Shown here one piece after another: positions 53,586 to 63,812 of a stretch of 64,000 bases of DNA (position 1 is the stretch's first letter; each line of letters opens with the position of its first letter). The notes under the pieces were generated by a model. That model was not told the DNA's origin and did not search any database. It saw nothing but the letters and a program-made list of their open reading frames with translations. Source of the DNA: Armatimonadota bacterium (lineage in GTDB: Bacteria > Armatimonadota > Fimbriimonadia > Fimbriimonadales > Fimbriimonadaceae); contig JADFMN010000006.1 in NCBI GenBank assembly GCA_022563855.1, positions 147,392-211,391 on the forward strand, read 5' to 3'. A program made the position numbers and the translations under genes.

Positions 53586-55441
53586 AGTGCTGCTCCGGCT
53601 ATGGTCCGGGGGCCATGGGCGAGGAATCGCGCCGCGACGCCGGCGCGGACCCGCACTTGCGGAAACTTGTCCTGCGTGGCGAGCTGCTGCAACTCGCTGG
53701 CCACAGTCAGCGCCCGTGCTCGCCGGGCCACCCACACGCCGCTGATCCGATGCAATGGATCAGGATCGGCCAACATCGCCCGCAGTTGGGGCAGTCCTTG
53801 GGCGGATCTGACGGCGAGCAGGGCCCGGACCGCGTTGGCGCGTGGCCGATTCTGGCGAGTCGTGACCATGGGAGCGATGCGTTCAATGCCGCGGCGATCC
53901 AGGCGCATCAGCGATTCGATGGCGTTGGCCCGGACGCGGGCATCATCGTGTTGCAAGGCAACGCGAATGGCCTCGACGCTGGGGGGCGATCTGACATCCC
54001 TCAGAGCGACCACCGCCGCTGACGCCACATGCGGATCAGTGCCGGCCGACTGGACGATCAGCTCGCGCTGAAGCGCGGCGCTCCACCGGAGCCGCCTGAC
54101 CAGATCGATGGCCCCAAGTTTCTGACCTCGCGCGCCGTCGACCAGCATCCGCGTGAGCCCGGCCAGCATCGCCCGACGGTCATTGGCGGCGACCGCATGG
54201 GCGGCGGCCAGCCGGTCGTTGCGTGCCAAATCCAACCAGCGCTGGAAGAAGCGTCCCGCGCCTCGGCGCGCCAGCATCGCTGTCGCCTCACGAGCGATAC
54301 CCGCATGTGGACTGCGCTCGAGTCGGCGAACCAAGTTCTCATTCCCGGCGTCGGTCCGGGCCACACATCGGCGGACCGCGACGGCGGCCACCGCTTCGTC
54401 ACGATCGAAGCAGAACTGCTCGACGGCCCGGTCCACCGTGATCGAATCATGTCCAAGCAGGGCGACGAGCGCAGACATCCGCCCCGCCGGGGACGGAAGC
54501 GCGATCAGATCCGCCAGGCGCTCGATCCGCGACGTCGCGCGCAAGCTCAGGGCGGTAATCAGGCGCACGAGGTTCACCTGGGCCGCAAGGGGAAGGCGAA
54601 CGGCCGTGGCCGGCGGCGGCACACAGCGTGTCGGTCGCTCGACCTGGCGCATGGCTCGGCGCCGTGAGGGCGCGAGCAACAGGTGTCCGTTCTCCAGGAC
54701 GTCGGCCAGGGCCTGGGGTCCATTGATTCGATTCAACTGCCGGGCCGCCGATCGCTGCAGGGCATCCACCGTCAGCCAGGGAATCAGACTGCGGCGCACC
54801 GTGGGTCGGCCGAGCTGGGACACCGCCCCGCGCAGGAGGAAGAGCGCGGGATGATCGGGATCGGCCAGGATTTGGGCCAGCATGGGGCCGGGTCGAACCG
54901 CCAGCAGAGCCGCCGCCAGCAGAATCTCGTCGAAGCGATGATTCCTGTAGGCGAGCAGTCCCGCCGACACCGCCTCGTCCAACCGCTGCCTCCCGACGGG
55001 TCGAAGATCGCACCACGCACCCGGACCGGCCGTGGCCTCCACGACGCTGAGGACCACCTGAGCGGTCCGCCGGCCAACATCGTCGATCGGCGATTCCACA
55101 AGCGAGGCGATCAGATCAACACACTGGGCCAGGGCGAGTTCCTGGATGAGCTCGAGCGCATTGAGAATCGGCTGACGTCGGCCTTGGCGGACGATGGTTT
55201 GAACGACGGGCCGCAAGTCGTTTTGCACGTCGCCCAACATTGGACAGGCCCAAGGACCAAGCCGGTGCAGGCACCGGATCACGGCGGCGGCGGCGGTTGG
55301 GCGGCCGGTGCCAAGCAGGGTCCGGCAGATCGCCTGCTGCTCGGTCGGTTCGGCCGATGGTAGGGTTTCGGCGAGGACAGCGGCGACCGCCGAGGCGGGT
55401 TCATCACGCAGCAGAGCCAGTCGAGCCTCAAGCGAAGGCAT
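53582..55441 (-). CDS. HEAT-repeat protein
   Basis: 619 aa from ATG 55441 (MPSLEARLALLRDE); an in-frame ATG at 55495 adds 18 residues of low quality. The whole protein is a chain of helical pairs with HEAT-like signatures such as VASAAVVALRDVRSPPSVEAIRVAL, ARVRANAIESLMRLD and PQVRVRAGVAARFLA. No enzyme motif is seen. A protein-interaction scaffold, function unknown. Coupled to the small membrane protein downstream. Confidence 0.82.
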   Translation of the reverse strand: MPSLEARLALLRDEPASAVAAVLAETLPSAEPTEQQAICRTLLGTGRPTAAAAVIRCLHRLGPWACPMLGDVQNDLRPVVQTIVRQGRRQPILNALELIQELALAQCVDLIASLVESPIDDVGRRTAQVVLSVVEATAGPGAWCDLRPVGRQRLDEAVSAGLLAYRNHRFDEILLAAALLAVRPGPMLAQILADPDHPALFLLRGAVSQLGRPTVRRSLIPWLTVDALQRSAARQLNRINGPQALADVLENGHLLLAPSRRRAMRQVERPTRCVPPPATAVRLPLAAQVNLVRLITALSLRATSRIERLADLIALPSPAGRMSALVALLGHDSITVDRAVEQFCFDRDEAVAAVAVRRCVARTDAGNENLVRRLERSPHAGIAREATAMLARRGAGRFFQRWLDLARNDRLAAAHAVAANDRRAMLAGLTRMLVDGARGQKLGAIDLVRRLRWSAALQRELIVQSAGTDPHVASAAVVALRDVRSPPSVEAIRVALQHDDARVRANAIESLMRLDRRGIERIAPMVTTRQNRPRANAVRALLAVRSAQGLPQLRAMLADPDPLHRISGVWVARRARALTVASELQQLATQDKFPQVRVRAGVAARFLAHGPRTIAGAAL

Positions 55442-55675
55442 GCGGGGGAAGGGCAGGAATCCGGTGGGGGCGGCTCCTGGGCGGCACACCCACAACGAGG
55501 GGGTGACGCGGCACCACCCACGACCAGTTGGACTTCATCGGACCAAGACCGCCGCTTTCTCCAGTCCTAGAATATTTGGAAATTTGGGTTGCCTTTGGCC
55601 AAAGTTCCGCAACAATGCTCATTCGTCAAAAGGAGGTGGAGAAGACTCGTTCTTCTGACTTTATGAGGGTGGTGT

Positions 55676-56269
55676 ATGAGTCTTCCAGCCAAGTCGACGA
55701 GCCTTCAGGCCTACAACATGCTTCTGTACCGCGGTGTCCTGCACCCCGAGTTTTTCGGGATCGAGGGCCGGTATCAGATCAAATACGGCGAGTATGACTT
55801 CGAAGCGTGGATCTTCCGCGGCGGTCATGCCCTGCGCTTCACGCATGAGGATATCAGCCTCTCGGAGATCATCTACGACGACATCGCGAGCCTGCCCGAG
55901 CGCGGTTTGGTCAGCACGCTCCCCTGTGCCGGAGAGAAGGACCACGAAGAGAAGTTCGGCGAGCGCATGGTCTACATGACCTCTATGCAGACCGAGGTCC
56001 TGTCCGACCATCTTTACCTGGGCACCTACCAGGAGATGATCGAGCACGCCCGCAACGCGCAGACGCTGCTGTCAGTCTGGGACGATCATATCGGCAAGCC
56101 GAACATGTCGCTGCTGGACATGCAGCGGCACCGGGACCAGATGCACGTGCAAAGCTATCACCTCCGCAGCGATTGCGGGTTGGTCCTGCGCACGCAATCG
56201 ATCTTCCAGCTCAAGGATGAAGACGACCAGGACGAGCCCACCGACGACGAGGCGGCGCCGCAGGAGTAA
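55676..56269 (+). CDS. Conserved protein of unknown function (DUF2617-like)
   Basis: 197 aa; AAAGGAGGTGG lies about 40 bp upstream and a TGAGGGTGGTGT just before the ATG. Sequence blocks GHALRFTHEDISLSEIIYDD, LPERGLVSTLPCAG, YMTSMQTEVLSDHLY and a C-terminal RTQSIFQL resemble DUF2617 as I remember it, so the assignment is tentative. The C-terminus is acidic (DEDDQDEPTDDEAA). No signal peptide. Confidence 0.75.
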   Translation: MSLPAKSTSLQAYNMLLYRGVLHPEFFGIEGRYQIKYGEYDFEAWIFRGGHALRFTHEDISLSEIIYDDIASLPERGLVSTLPCAGEKDHEEKFGERMVYMTSMQTEVLSDHLYLGTYQEMIEHARNAQTLLSVWDDHIGKPNMSLLDMQRHRDQMHVQSYHLRSDCGLVLRTQSIFQLKDEDDQDEPTDDEAAPQE

Positions 56270-56326
56270 ACGTCCGGCGCCTCCAAGACAGGCCTGCTTC
56301 CACCGCCCAACGAAGATCGAACGGAC

Positions 56327-57787
56327 TCAGCCGTCGGTGAGGGGCGCGGCGTGGTCTTGATCGACCGGCACCGAGGCCGCGGTGCCCGGGACCTGCCCCG
56401 GTTGCCAAATCTCGGTGAGCTCCTGCCCATCGCATGCCCGCCGCATGAGCAGATACACGATCGTCGAGCCGCTGAAATAGTTGGCCAAGACATACCCGCC
56501 GACCAGCCCGACGATCACGGTCCGCCAAAAGGAAACGAACCACCCCGCCACTTGGCTGTGCCTTTCGATGTGCAGCGCCATCGTGTCGCCGGTCAAGTTG
56601 AATAAGGATGCGCCGCCCGCGGTGGTAAACGCCGAGTTGTCAGACCACATGCTGACCAGGCCCGAGGTCACGTTCAGCATCAGCGAGGCGATGAAGCTTA
56701 TAACGACAAAACCAATGGCCAGGCCGACCAGACCGGTGAACCCATAGCCCAGCAGGTGCAGCGGCCGACCCAGCACATACGCATATGCCCGCTGCTGGGC
56801 GTCCGGGGCATCACAGTTCTCGCAGGCGACGGCCGGCACCAGCAGGCTGAACCCCAGGGCATAGCCGATGACCAGGAACACCACGCCGAAGCCCGCAAGT
56901 AGCGCCAGGCCGTACAGAAGGCCGCCCAGCACGTCGATCCACGGCAGCGTCAGCAGCCACCCTCCCAGCACCAGCAATCCGGCTAGGGCCGCGGCGATCA
57001 ACAATGGAAGCAGCAACGAGAAAAGGAGCGATCGCCAACTGCCCATCGCGAAGTCCACGCCGTCCTGCCCGCGCAGTTTCTCCTCCAGACCGACCTCGCA
57101 GGCGGTCATCCTCGACAGCGCCCCCCCGCCGAACGCAAGCACCGCGATCAGCACCAACGCGTACAGAATCGTGAAGGGCTTGTGATCCCGCCACAACGCC
57201 TCGGGCATACGCAGGAACAGATCTTCGACGGCGACGAAGAACGCCCGCGGCTCAATCAGGACGATCGCACTGATCACGGCGCTGAACCCATCGGTCACAT
57301 GACGCGCCGTTGCCTCGAACGTGCCTCGTGGCCGAGCTTCCTCGAGCCTTTCCATGGTGCGGACGTAGTCGAGCTCGTTGAGCGTGCGCGGAACTTCGTC
57401 CCCCTCGACGTCACGGCGCTGCTGGAGATAGCCCCGGCTCACGAGGGCCATCACCTGGTGCGCTTCAAACTCCCAGCTCTCAGGATCGCCATCCGGCTGG
57501 TCGACGTCGTCCACATAAGCGAGGATCGCGGCCTGGTACGTCATCCGGGCCCGCCGAGCGTCCCCCTCCGTCCACAGCCCCGCAGTGAGGCCCTCGGGAT
57601 GGATCGTCGGCTCGGTTGCCCAGTCCCAAGCGCGGCCGGCCACCATCAACGCGGCCACCATCACCAGGCCCAGCGCCAGGCGCGGCGGCTGAAACCCCAT
57701 GGTCACCGCCCGCAGGATCTTGGGGAACCCGAACACCTGGGCGAACTCGACCTGCTCCACGATCGTGCGGCGCTGTGTATCAGCCAC
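56327..57787 (-). CDS. Polytopic membrane protein of unknown function
   Basis: 486 aa from GTG 57787, chosen because AAGGAGG lies 7 nt upstream. One TM near 45-65, a ~150-residue soluble region, then six or more TM segments from about 210. A CENCDAP motif lies after TM five. Two of the later stretches are Gly-rich (IGFVVISFIASLMLN). Typical of large planctomycete membrane proteins without known function. Confidence 0.82.
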   Translation of the reverse strand: MADTQRRTIVEQVEFAQVFGFPKILRAVTMGFQPPRLALGLVMVAALMVAGRAWDWATEPTIHPEGLTAGLWTEGDARRARMTYQAAILAYVDDVDQPDGDPESWEFEAHQVMALVSRGYLQQRRDVEGDEVPRTLNELDYVRTMERLEEARPRGTFEATARHVTDGFSAVISAIVLIEPRAFFVAVEDLFLRMPEALWRDHKPFTILYALVLIAVLAFGGGALSRMTACEVGLEEKLRGQDGVDFAMGSWRSLLFSLLLPLLIAAALAGLLVLGGWLLTLPWIDVLGGLLYGLALLAGFGVVFLVIGYALGFSLLVPAVACENCDAPDAQQRAYAYVLGRPLHLLGYGFTGLVGLAIGFVVISFIASLMLNVTSGLVSMWSDNSAFTTAGGASLFNLTGDTMALHIERHSQVAGWFVSFWRTVIVGLVGGYVLANYFSGSTIVYLLMRRACDGQELTEIWQPGQVPGTAASVPVDQDHAAPLTDG

Positions 57788-58003
57788 GAGACTACCTCCT
57801 TGTTGGGACGCTCCCAATGCCTACCGATGCTACCACCCCTGGCATCGGCTCACCACGGCGTCCGTATCCAGCCGGGACGCCGACGGCACCAATCCGGTGC
57901 AGCATCGGGTAGAATGTCCCCATGCAATGATGAAACGGACACCCCCTGTGGTCGCGCCGACGACCTGGGGCCCGGTGAGACAACTTTGTGAAAGGAGAGT
58001 CCC

Positions 58004-58654
58004 ATGGCCTTTTCCCTCCCTGATCTACCGTATTCACATGACGCTCTGGCGCCGCACATCGACGCCCAGACCATGCAGATTCACCACGGCAAACACCACA
58101 ACGCCTACATCACCAAACTCAACGACGCCATCGCAGGTAACGGTGCGCTCGAATCCAAGACCATTGAGCAATTGATAGGCGATCTGGACGCGGTGCCCGG
58201 CGATATCCGAGCCGCGGTCCGCAACAACGGCGGCGGACATTACAACCACACCCTGTTCTGGACGATCATGGCCCCGGCGGGAAGTGGAGGCGGCGGTGAG
58301 CCGTCCGGTGAGTTGGCGGAGGCGATCAACGCGTGCTGCGGATCGTTTAGCGACTTCAAGACGAAACTCGCCAACGCCGCCGTGACGCGCTTCGGCTCCG
58401 GCTGGGCGTGGCTGACCGTCGGCGATGACGGCTCGCTTGGCATTTGCTCGACGCCCAATCAAGACAACCCGTTGATGACGGGTGTTTGCGATTGCCCCGG
58501 CACGCCGATCCTCGGGCTCGACGTCTGGGAGCATGCGTACTACTTGAACTACCAGAACCGTCGCCCGGACTACATCGCCGCATGGTGGAACGTGGTGAAT
58601 TGGTCCGCCGTCGCCGAGCGCTTCGCCCAGGCGAAGTCACTAGCAGCGGTGTAA
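58004..58654 (+). CDS. sodA: Superoxide dismutase, Mn/Fe type
   Basis: 216 aa. AAGGAGA precedes the ATG. Metal ligands His27, His82, Asp173 and His177 ([22 protein letters not shown]). Gln153 in TPNQDNPLM and GGHYNH favour the Mn-type subgroup. No signal peptide, so cytosolic. Confidence 0.95.
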   Translation: MAFSLPDLPYSHDALAPHIDAQTMQIHHGKHHNAYITKLNDAIAGNGALESKTIEQLIGDLDAVPGDIRAAVRNNGGGHYNHTLFWTIMAPAGSGGGGEPSGELAEAINACCGSFSDFKTKLANAAVTRFGSGWAWLTVGDDGSLGICSTPNQDNPLMTGVCDCPGTPILGLDVWEHAYYLNYQNRRPDYIAAWWNVVNWSAVAERFAQAKSLAAV

Positions 58655-58682
58655 CTACCCATCACCAAATACCGAACCGACG

Positions 58683-58709
58683 CCCACGGATAGCAATCCG
58701 TGGGTTTCT
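58683..58709 (+). terminator. Terminator-like hairpin after sodA
   Basis: CCCACGGAT / ATCCGTGGG with loop AGCA, then TTTCTC. The same arms recur at 62748. Confidence 0.75.
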
Positions 58710-58752
58710 CGAATGAACTCCCTGAACCGTCTTCCTTCGATACGATCTCAGC

Positions 58753-60039
58753 ATGAAGAATCGGACGAAACAAGCCGTGCTCGGAGCTATTAGCCTTGGA
58801 CTGCTGGCCGCTGCTATCGCAACGCGCAGCACCGTCCAAGCTGGCGATCAAGAACCGGGAAAACCCACATGGTTCAAGGGCAACACCCACTCCCATACCT
58901 ATTGGTCCGATGGCAACGCTGCCCCGGAGCACGTGATCGATTGGTACGTCCAACACGACTACGACTTCCTCGTGCTGTCGGATCACAACGTCCTTTCCCA
59001 TGGCGAAATGTGGTACCCGATCGGGAGAGATGATTGGCGACCGCTGAAGCCGGAGCATGTCGAAGATCTCGAACGAAGATTCGGCCCGGACTGGGTTCAA
59101 ACGCGCACCACTGATGATGGTACGAAAGAGATGCGCCTCCAGACGCTGCCGGAGCTGCGGGCGAAGTTTGAGCGGGCCGGCGAATTCATCATGATCCAGG
59201 GTGAGGAGATCACCGATCAATTCGACCGCGTCCCCATTCATGTCAATGCGATCAACCTGCAGGAACTGATTGAGCCACAAGGCGGCGACTCCGTGCTCGA
59301 GACGATTCAGCGCAACATGGATGCGGTCATCGAACAATCGCGGCGATTCGATCGGCCAATGCTGGCGCACCTGAACCATCCAAACTACGTCACGGCGATC
59401 GGGCCGCGGGATGTGGCCGCCATCAAAGGCGAACGGTTCTTTGAGGTCTATAACGGTCACCACAGTGTGCGCAACCACGGCGACGACAACACCCCGAGCA
59501 TGGATCAGATGTGGGATATTGCGCTGACACTTCGATTGACCGAATACGATCTCGGATTGCTCTACGGCTTGGCGACGGACGACTCGCACAATCATCACGG
59601 CCAAGGGCTCACCTCGCAGCCGGGGCGCGGCTGGGTCTGGGTGAAGGCGGACAAGCTCACGCCGAACGCGATCGTTGCCGCCCTGCGGGCCGGAGATTTC
59701 TACGCGTCCACCGGCGTGACGCTGAAAGATTATGGATCGAGCGATCGGACATTGTGGCTTGAAATCGAGCCGCAGGAGGGCGTGACATACACCACCCGGT
59801 TCATCGGGACGCGCTGGCGAGACGGCGCGGTCAGTGCGGTGGGTGAAGTGCTGGCCACATCCACCGAACTGCGGCCACGGTATGAAATGAACGGCGACGA
59901 ACTATATGTCCGCGCGCGTGTGACGTCGTCGCGCACCCATCCCAATCCCTTTGCCGAGGGCGATATGGAGATGGCGTGGGTGCAGCCGGTGCTGGGGCAA
60001 GCGAAGGAAAACACGACGGCGCACGAACCTGGCCACTGA
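58753..60039 (+). CDS. PHP-domain (CehA/McbA-type) metallohydrolase, exported
   Basis: 428 aa. Signal peptide (AISLGLLAAAIATRSTVQA), then the PHP fold: GNTHSHTYWSDG (HxH metal site), DFLVLSDHN, IQGEEITD, LAHLNHPN and a late GLATDDSHNHHG. Probably a secreted or periplasmic phosphoesterase-like hydrolase; substrate unknown. Confidence 0.9.
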   Translation: MKNRTKQAVLGAISLGLLAAAIATRSTVQAGDQEPGKPTWFKGNTHSHTYWSDGNAAPEHVIDWYVQHDYDFLVLSDHNVLSHGEMWYPIGRDDWRPLKPEHVEDLERRFGPDWVQTRTTDDGTKEMRLQTLPELRAKFERAGEFIMIQGEEITDQFDRVPIHVNAINLQELIEPQGGDSVLETIQRNMDAVIEQSRRFDRPMLAHLNHPNYVTAIGPRDVAAIKGERFFEVYNGHHSVRNHGDDNTPSMDQMWDIALTLRLTEYDLGLLYGLATDDSHNHHGQGLTSQPGRGWVWVKADKLTPNAIVAALRAGDFYASTGVTLKDYGSSDRTLWLEIEPQEGVTYTTRFIGTRWRDGAVSAVGEVLATSTELRPRYEMNGDELYVRARVTSSRTHPNPFAEGDMEMAWVQPVLGQAKENTTAHEPGH

Positions 60040-60080
60040 AGTGACCAGGCCTCGCGGCGCGGCCATGGGCCTGCGGATAT

Positions 60081-62648
60081 CTAATCCTTATCCGTCTCAA
60101 GCGGGACCGAGCACCAGCCGCGATTGGGTGAATCTTCACTCCCGGCACGACGCCTTCCCGTGAGCGCGGGTGTTGCCGACGGCGCGGCTCGGGTCGCGCG
60201 GTGGTCCAGCGCCGCTTCGATGCGGGCAGATAGATCGCGCAGATGCGCGGTCACAATTGCATTGTCTGCGGCCCCGCTGTCACAGCCCTCGATCGACGCG
60301 CCCAGCGCGACCAACTCAGCCCGAGCCAGCGCCGGAAGATCGGAGTTGGCGCTCGGATTCTCGACCAACGACCCGAGCATCTGGACGTAGGTCCGCTGAA
60401 GATTGCGGCGATAGATGTCGATGTCCATGGGCGTGTCGTTCAGTTCGCTGTAGATGCCGTAGCGCAGATCAGCCAACATTTCCGCGGGCGTATAGGCGCC
60501 GTATTCGATGTTCTCAGCATGCTCGGCCATGCGGTTGATCCGCCGGGCATTGACCAGCGTCCGCAGCAGCCGGCTTTGAGCGCTGAGCACGCGATCGGCG
60601 ACGCCATTTGCCGTCAGGCGCAGGCTAATCTCAGACGGAATCATCTTGTGGGGCGTACGTAGCGCGTTCTCAACGAGAAACCGGACGGCGTCGCGCTGGT
60701 AGTCCGGATCGAGCGGGAAGAAACGCTGATCCGCATCGCCATAGTAAAGATTGATCTGCTCCACTCCGCCGACGATGTTGGCGACGTGCCCCATCTCGCG
60801 GTTCCATTGGCTGAACAGCTCGTTGTACATATTGTCGAGCAGGTCGTAGTCCTCGCCTTCGGTTGACGTTGCATCGACGAGCATTGCAGCGATGCGCTCG
60901 AGGTTTTGCAAGCCGAGCGTTGTCGCTTCGACCGCTTGATTAGAAAGGTCCTCCGTTTGAGCGGTGGGATCGCCGCCGCCGCCGTAACGGAACATCGGCT
61001 CATCAATTTGGCGCTTGGCAATCGACTCCAGCTCGGCCTTTTCATCGGCGTCGCTTGCGAACTGTCGGTAGCCCCATTCAGCGGCAAAGTAGTCATACGG
61101 GCCGACGCGCGGAAGCAAACCTGCTTCGTCGCCGGGCTGCGCGACATAGTTGAACCGCGCGTAGTCCATGATGGACGGGGCGGTTCCGTTGTTCTTGACC
61201 CAGTCGGGATCGCGCAGTTGCTCGATGGTATAGCTCGAAGAGGCTTTCATGTTGTGGGGGAAGCCGAGCGAATGGCCCACCTCGTGCGCGACGACGAACC
61301 GAATGAGTTCACCAACGAGATCGTCGGGCATAGGCAAACTCTGGGCGCGTTCATCGACGGCCGCCGCTTGCACGAAGTACCAATCGCGCACGAGCTTTTG
61401 CACATCGTGATACATGCGAATATCGGCTTCAAGGATTTCGCCGGTGCGGGGGTCGTGCACGTGCGGGCCGAAGGCGTTCGTGATGGCGGCCGGAACCCAG
61501 CGGATCGTAGAAATACGGGCGTCCTCTGCGTCCCATTCGGGGTCCTCGTGCGGATCGGGCGCGTACTTGCCAAGGATGGCGTTACTAAACCCAGCCGCTT
61601 CAAACGCGGGCTGCCAATCTTCGATTCCGGCCTTGACGTAGGACTTCCATTTCTCGGGCGTGCCACGGCCGACGTAAAAGACAATGGGCTTGATCGGCTC
61701 GGAGAGCTCTGCCTCGGGGTCGCTCTTCTCCAGCCGCCAGCGCGTGATGTACCGGACCGTCTCGGCCGCGTGGTTCTTGTCATCAGCAAAATCAATGAAG
61801 CTCACGCTGAAGAACCCCACGCGCGAGTCATGCCGGCGTGGTTGCATGGGATTCTCAGGCAGCTTGATCATGCTGTGATGGATCATGGCGGTGATACCGC
61901 TGGTGGTGGGGCCTCGGCGGGCGAAGGGGCTTCGGCTGCCGCCGCGGCTGTCGTCGCTGGACGGGCTATAGGTGGCCAGCACCCTGATCTCGATGTTTTG
62001 CGGGAACGACTTGACCTGCTCGATGAACGATCGGCCGCTATCCATGTTGCCGGCGTTGAGCGTTCGTTTCGCGCTGAACTCGGCGACGTCCTTGGTGAAC
62101 AAATCCGTCACCTTGATTACCGGCTTTTTGTCCGTGCCATACGCCTTGATCGGGAAGACCTTGATGATGGGAGCGAGGTTCGAGGCTTTGACCGCATCAG
62201 CGATCGGATCATCGGTGTCGGCTCGAATGCCGTAGCGAACGTCGCGCAAAAGCACCTTCTCGCCGCGCTGCTCCCAGCGGACAACGCGGTCGCCGGCGGG
62301 CATCCCGGCGTACGACGAGCCGGCGGTTGTTTCAGCAACTTGCGTGACCCACAACATGTCCTTGCCGAACGCGCCGGTTGGAATCTCGTAGTACAGATCG
62401 TCGTCGATGCGATGGACGTAGAAGAGCCCGATGTCGGTTACAGCTTCCTCGGTGATCACTTCGTCGTACGGTTTGATGGCGTCTTTCTTCTTGTCCTTGT
62501 CGTCGGACGTGTCCGCTTGCCGGTCCCCCCGTCCGGCCCAGCCACCGGGCCGTCGCTGAGCGGACGCAATCGAACTGAACCCAACGGCCAACGTGAGCGA
62601 GGCAATCACGTACAATCGAACGGCAGACGATGTGTGTTTTGGCAACAT
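60081..62648 (-). CDS. Zinc-dependent metalloprotease (DUF5117/DUF5118 metzincin)
   Basis: 855 aa with a signal peptide. N-terminal beta-rich region, then the metzincin zinc motif HEVGHSLGFPH (His455, Glu456, His459, His465) and a Met-turn SIMDYARFNY. The long C-terminal part (DQRFFPLDPDYQRDAVRFLV, DTPMDIDIYRRNLQRTYV) matches the DUF5117/5118 group. Large secreted or periplasmic peptidase. Its own neighbours give no specific substrate. Confidence 0.93.
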   Translation of the reverse strand: MLPKHTSSAVRLYVIASLTLAVGFSSIASAQRRPGGWAGRGDRQADTSDDKDKKKDAIKPYDEVITEEAVTDIGLFYVHRIDDDLYYEIPTGAFGKDMLWVTQVAETTAGSSYAGMPAGDRVVRWEQRGEKVLLRDVRYGIRADTDDPIADAVKASNLAPIIKVFPIKAYGTDKKPVIKVTDLFTKDVAEFSAKRTLNAGNMDSGRSFIEQVKSFPQNIEIRVLATYSPSSDDSRGGSRSPFARRGPTTSGITAMIHHSMIKLPENPMQPRRHDSRVGFFSVSFIDFADDKNHAAETVRYITRWRLEKSDPEAELSEPIKPIVFYVGRGTPEKWKSYVKAGIEDWQPAFEAAGFSNAILGKYAPDPHEDPEWDAEDARISTIRWVPAAITNAFGPHVHDPRTGEILEADIRMYHDVQKLVRDWYFVQAAAVDERAQSLPMPDDLVGELIRFVVAHEVGHSLGFPHNMKASSSYTIEQLRDPDWVKNNGTAPSIMDYARFNYVAQPGDEAGLLPRVGPYDYFAAEWGYRQFASDADEKAELESIAKRQIDEPMFRYGGGGDPTAQTEDLSNQAVEATTLGLQNLERIAAMLVDATSTEGEDYDLLDNMYNELFSQWNREMGHVANIVGGVEQINLYYGDADQRFFPLDPDYQRDAVRFLVENALRTPHKMIPSEISLRLTANGVADRVLSAQSRLLRTLVNARRINRMAEHAENIEYGAYTPAEMLADLRYGIYSELNDTPMDIDIYRRNLQRTYVQMLGSLVENPSANSDLPALARAELVALGASIEGCDSGAADNAIVTAHLRDLSARIEAALDHRATRAAPSATPALTGRRRAGSEDSPNRGWCSVPLETDKD

Positions 62649-62747
62649 GTTGCTTCAATCTCCTTGATGGGACCGGCTATCAGACTACCGGCAAAGGCCC
62701 TTTGGAGCAAGGGTTTTGGGGCGTACACGGCGTAGGGGCGCAAAGAA

Positions 62748-62769
62748 CCCACGGATTGGAATCCGTGGG
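62748..62769. repeat. CCCACGGATT palindrome (second copy)
   Basis: 10-bp arms with a two-base loop, same sequence as the hairpin at 58683 but here between a start and a convergent stop, without a T run. Confidence 0.75.
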
Positions 62770-62857
62770 CGTCAGGGGTGCGGCATGCCTGCGACCCGCC
62801 CGGCCAGTGCCGAGCGCCCAGCTGACCCCAGCAGGTCAATGGCCTGCCCAACACCCG

Positions 62858-63604
62858 TCACCCCAGTTCACCGTGCACGAATCGTCTCCATAATCTGGAC
62901 ACGATCTTGTCGGCCGGGCGGTTGACGCCGTACTTGTGCGCCCAGTTGCAGATGTTGTCGATATCGCGGGAGAGCAGTGTGTAGCCATGTTGGTTCAAGC
63001 GCGGGTCGATCGCCTGCGGGAAGTCGATGATGATCGCTCGATCTTCGTGCAGCAGAATGTTGTACGGCGACAGGTCGCCATGCACACAATCGCAATCGAG
63101 CATCAACTCGACGTTCCATAACACATCATCAATGATGCGCCCTACGGTCGCTCGGTCGGGGGCGACTTCGTGCAACATCGGCGAAGCACCGGACTCGTCG
63201 CCCAGGAACGACATGAGGATCGCGCGTTCACCGAGCGCGAGCGGTTGGGGAACGGCAGCGCCGGCCTCGTGCAGCACGTTCATCACCTCCCATTCCTGGC
63301 AGAGCCAAGTGCCGTACTGCACTCTCTTACCAAAGGCGCTACTTTTTTGTACCGCGCGCTTCGCTCGCCCTTCACGGGCCATATGCACGCGCCCGCCGAT
63401 GTACATCGCATCGTTGCGAAATTGTCGCGACTCGATCGGCCGGTACACCTTCGCCGCAACGAGTGGGAATTCAGAGCGCACGCCGCCTTCACAACAAAAA
63501 ACCGTCGCTTCCTTGCCACTTTTCACTTCAAAGAGAACGTCCGTGATCCAGCCGTCGTCGATAAAAGGCTCGATCGCGGACAAATGATCTGATTCAAATT
63601 GCAT
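62858..63604 (-). CDS. RIO-type serine/threonine kinase
   Basis: 248 aa. RIO kinase signatures: GKEATVFCC (P-loop), the lysine in LVAAKVYRP, CVHGDLSPYNILLH (catalytic loop) and IIIDFPQAIDPRLNQHGYTLLSRDIDNI (metal loop, core IDFPQ). Cytosolic. RIO kinases act in ribosome assembly in archaea and eukaryotes; the bacterial role is unclear. Confidence 0.94.
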   Translation of the reverse strand: MQFESDHLSAIEPFIDDGWITDVLFEVKSGKEATVFCCEGGVRSEFPLVAAKVYRPIESRQFRNDAMYIGGRVHMAREGRAKRAVQKSSAFGKRVQYGTWLCQEWEVMNVLHEAGAAVPQPLALGERAILMSFLGDESGASPMLHEVAPDRATVGRIIDDVLWNVELMLDCDCVHGDLSPYNILLHEDRAIIIDFPQAIDPRLNQHGYTLLSRDIDNICNWAHKYGVNRPADKIVSRLWRRFVHGELG

Positions 63605-63732
63605 TGGAATTTAACTCCAGGAACAATCTCGGTGGTGAATAGGTAGTGTGCGCGATACGCACACACCCAAGGACAAAACCGTTGTGGGTTTGCTTGGTTG
63701 TCGCATAAACGAGATTGGGCGTTTCTTCTTAC

Positions 63733-63812
63733 CCCCTCTCCCCCTGGGAGAGAGATGGGGTGAGGGTCTTTATATCTCTAAGAACCCTCACCTAACCTCT
63801 CCCAAAGGAGGA
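63733..63812. repeat. Inverted pair of CCCTCTCC / CCCTCACC palindromes
   Basis: CCCCTCTCCCCC-TGGGAGAGAG then GGGGTGAGGGTC, a 13-bp AT-rich spacer, and ACCCTCACCTAACCTCTCCC. GTGAGGGT and ACCCTCAC form an outer stem. It abuts the transposase fragment. 63605-63732 shows nothing else. Confidence 0.8.

Noticed and set aside
54683..55363. 226-codon plus-strand ORF within the HEAT-repeat gene
   Set aside because: No start signal or known motif; the minus-strand frame shows a regular helical repeat.
60906..62735. 609-codon plus-strand ORF
   Set aside because: Antisense shadow of the metalloprotease, which has the HExxHxxGxxH motif and signal peptide.
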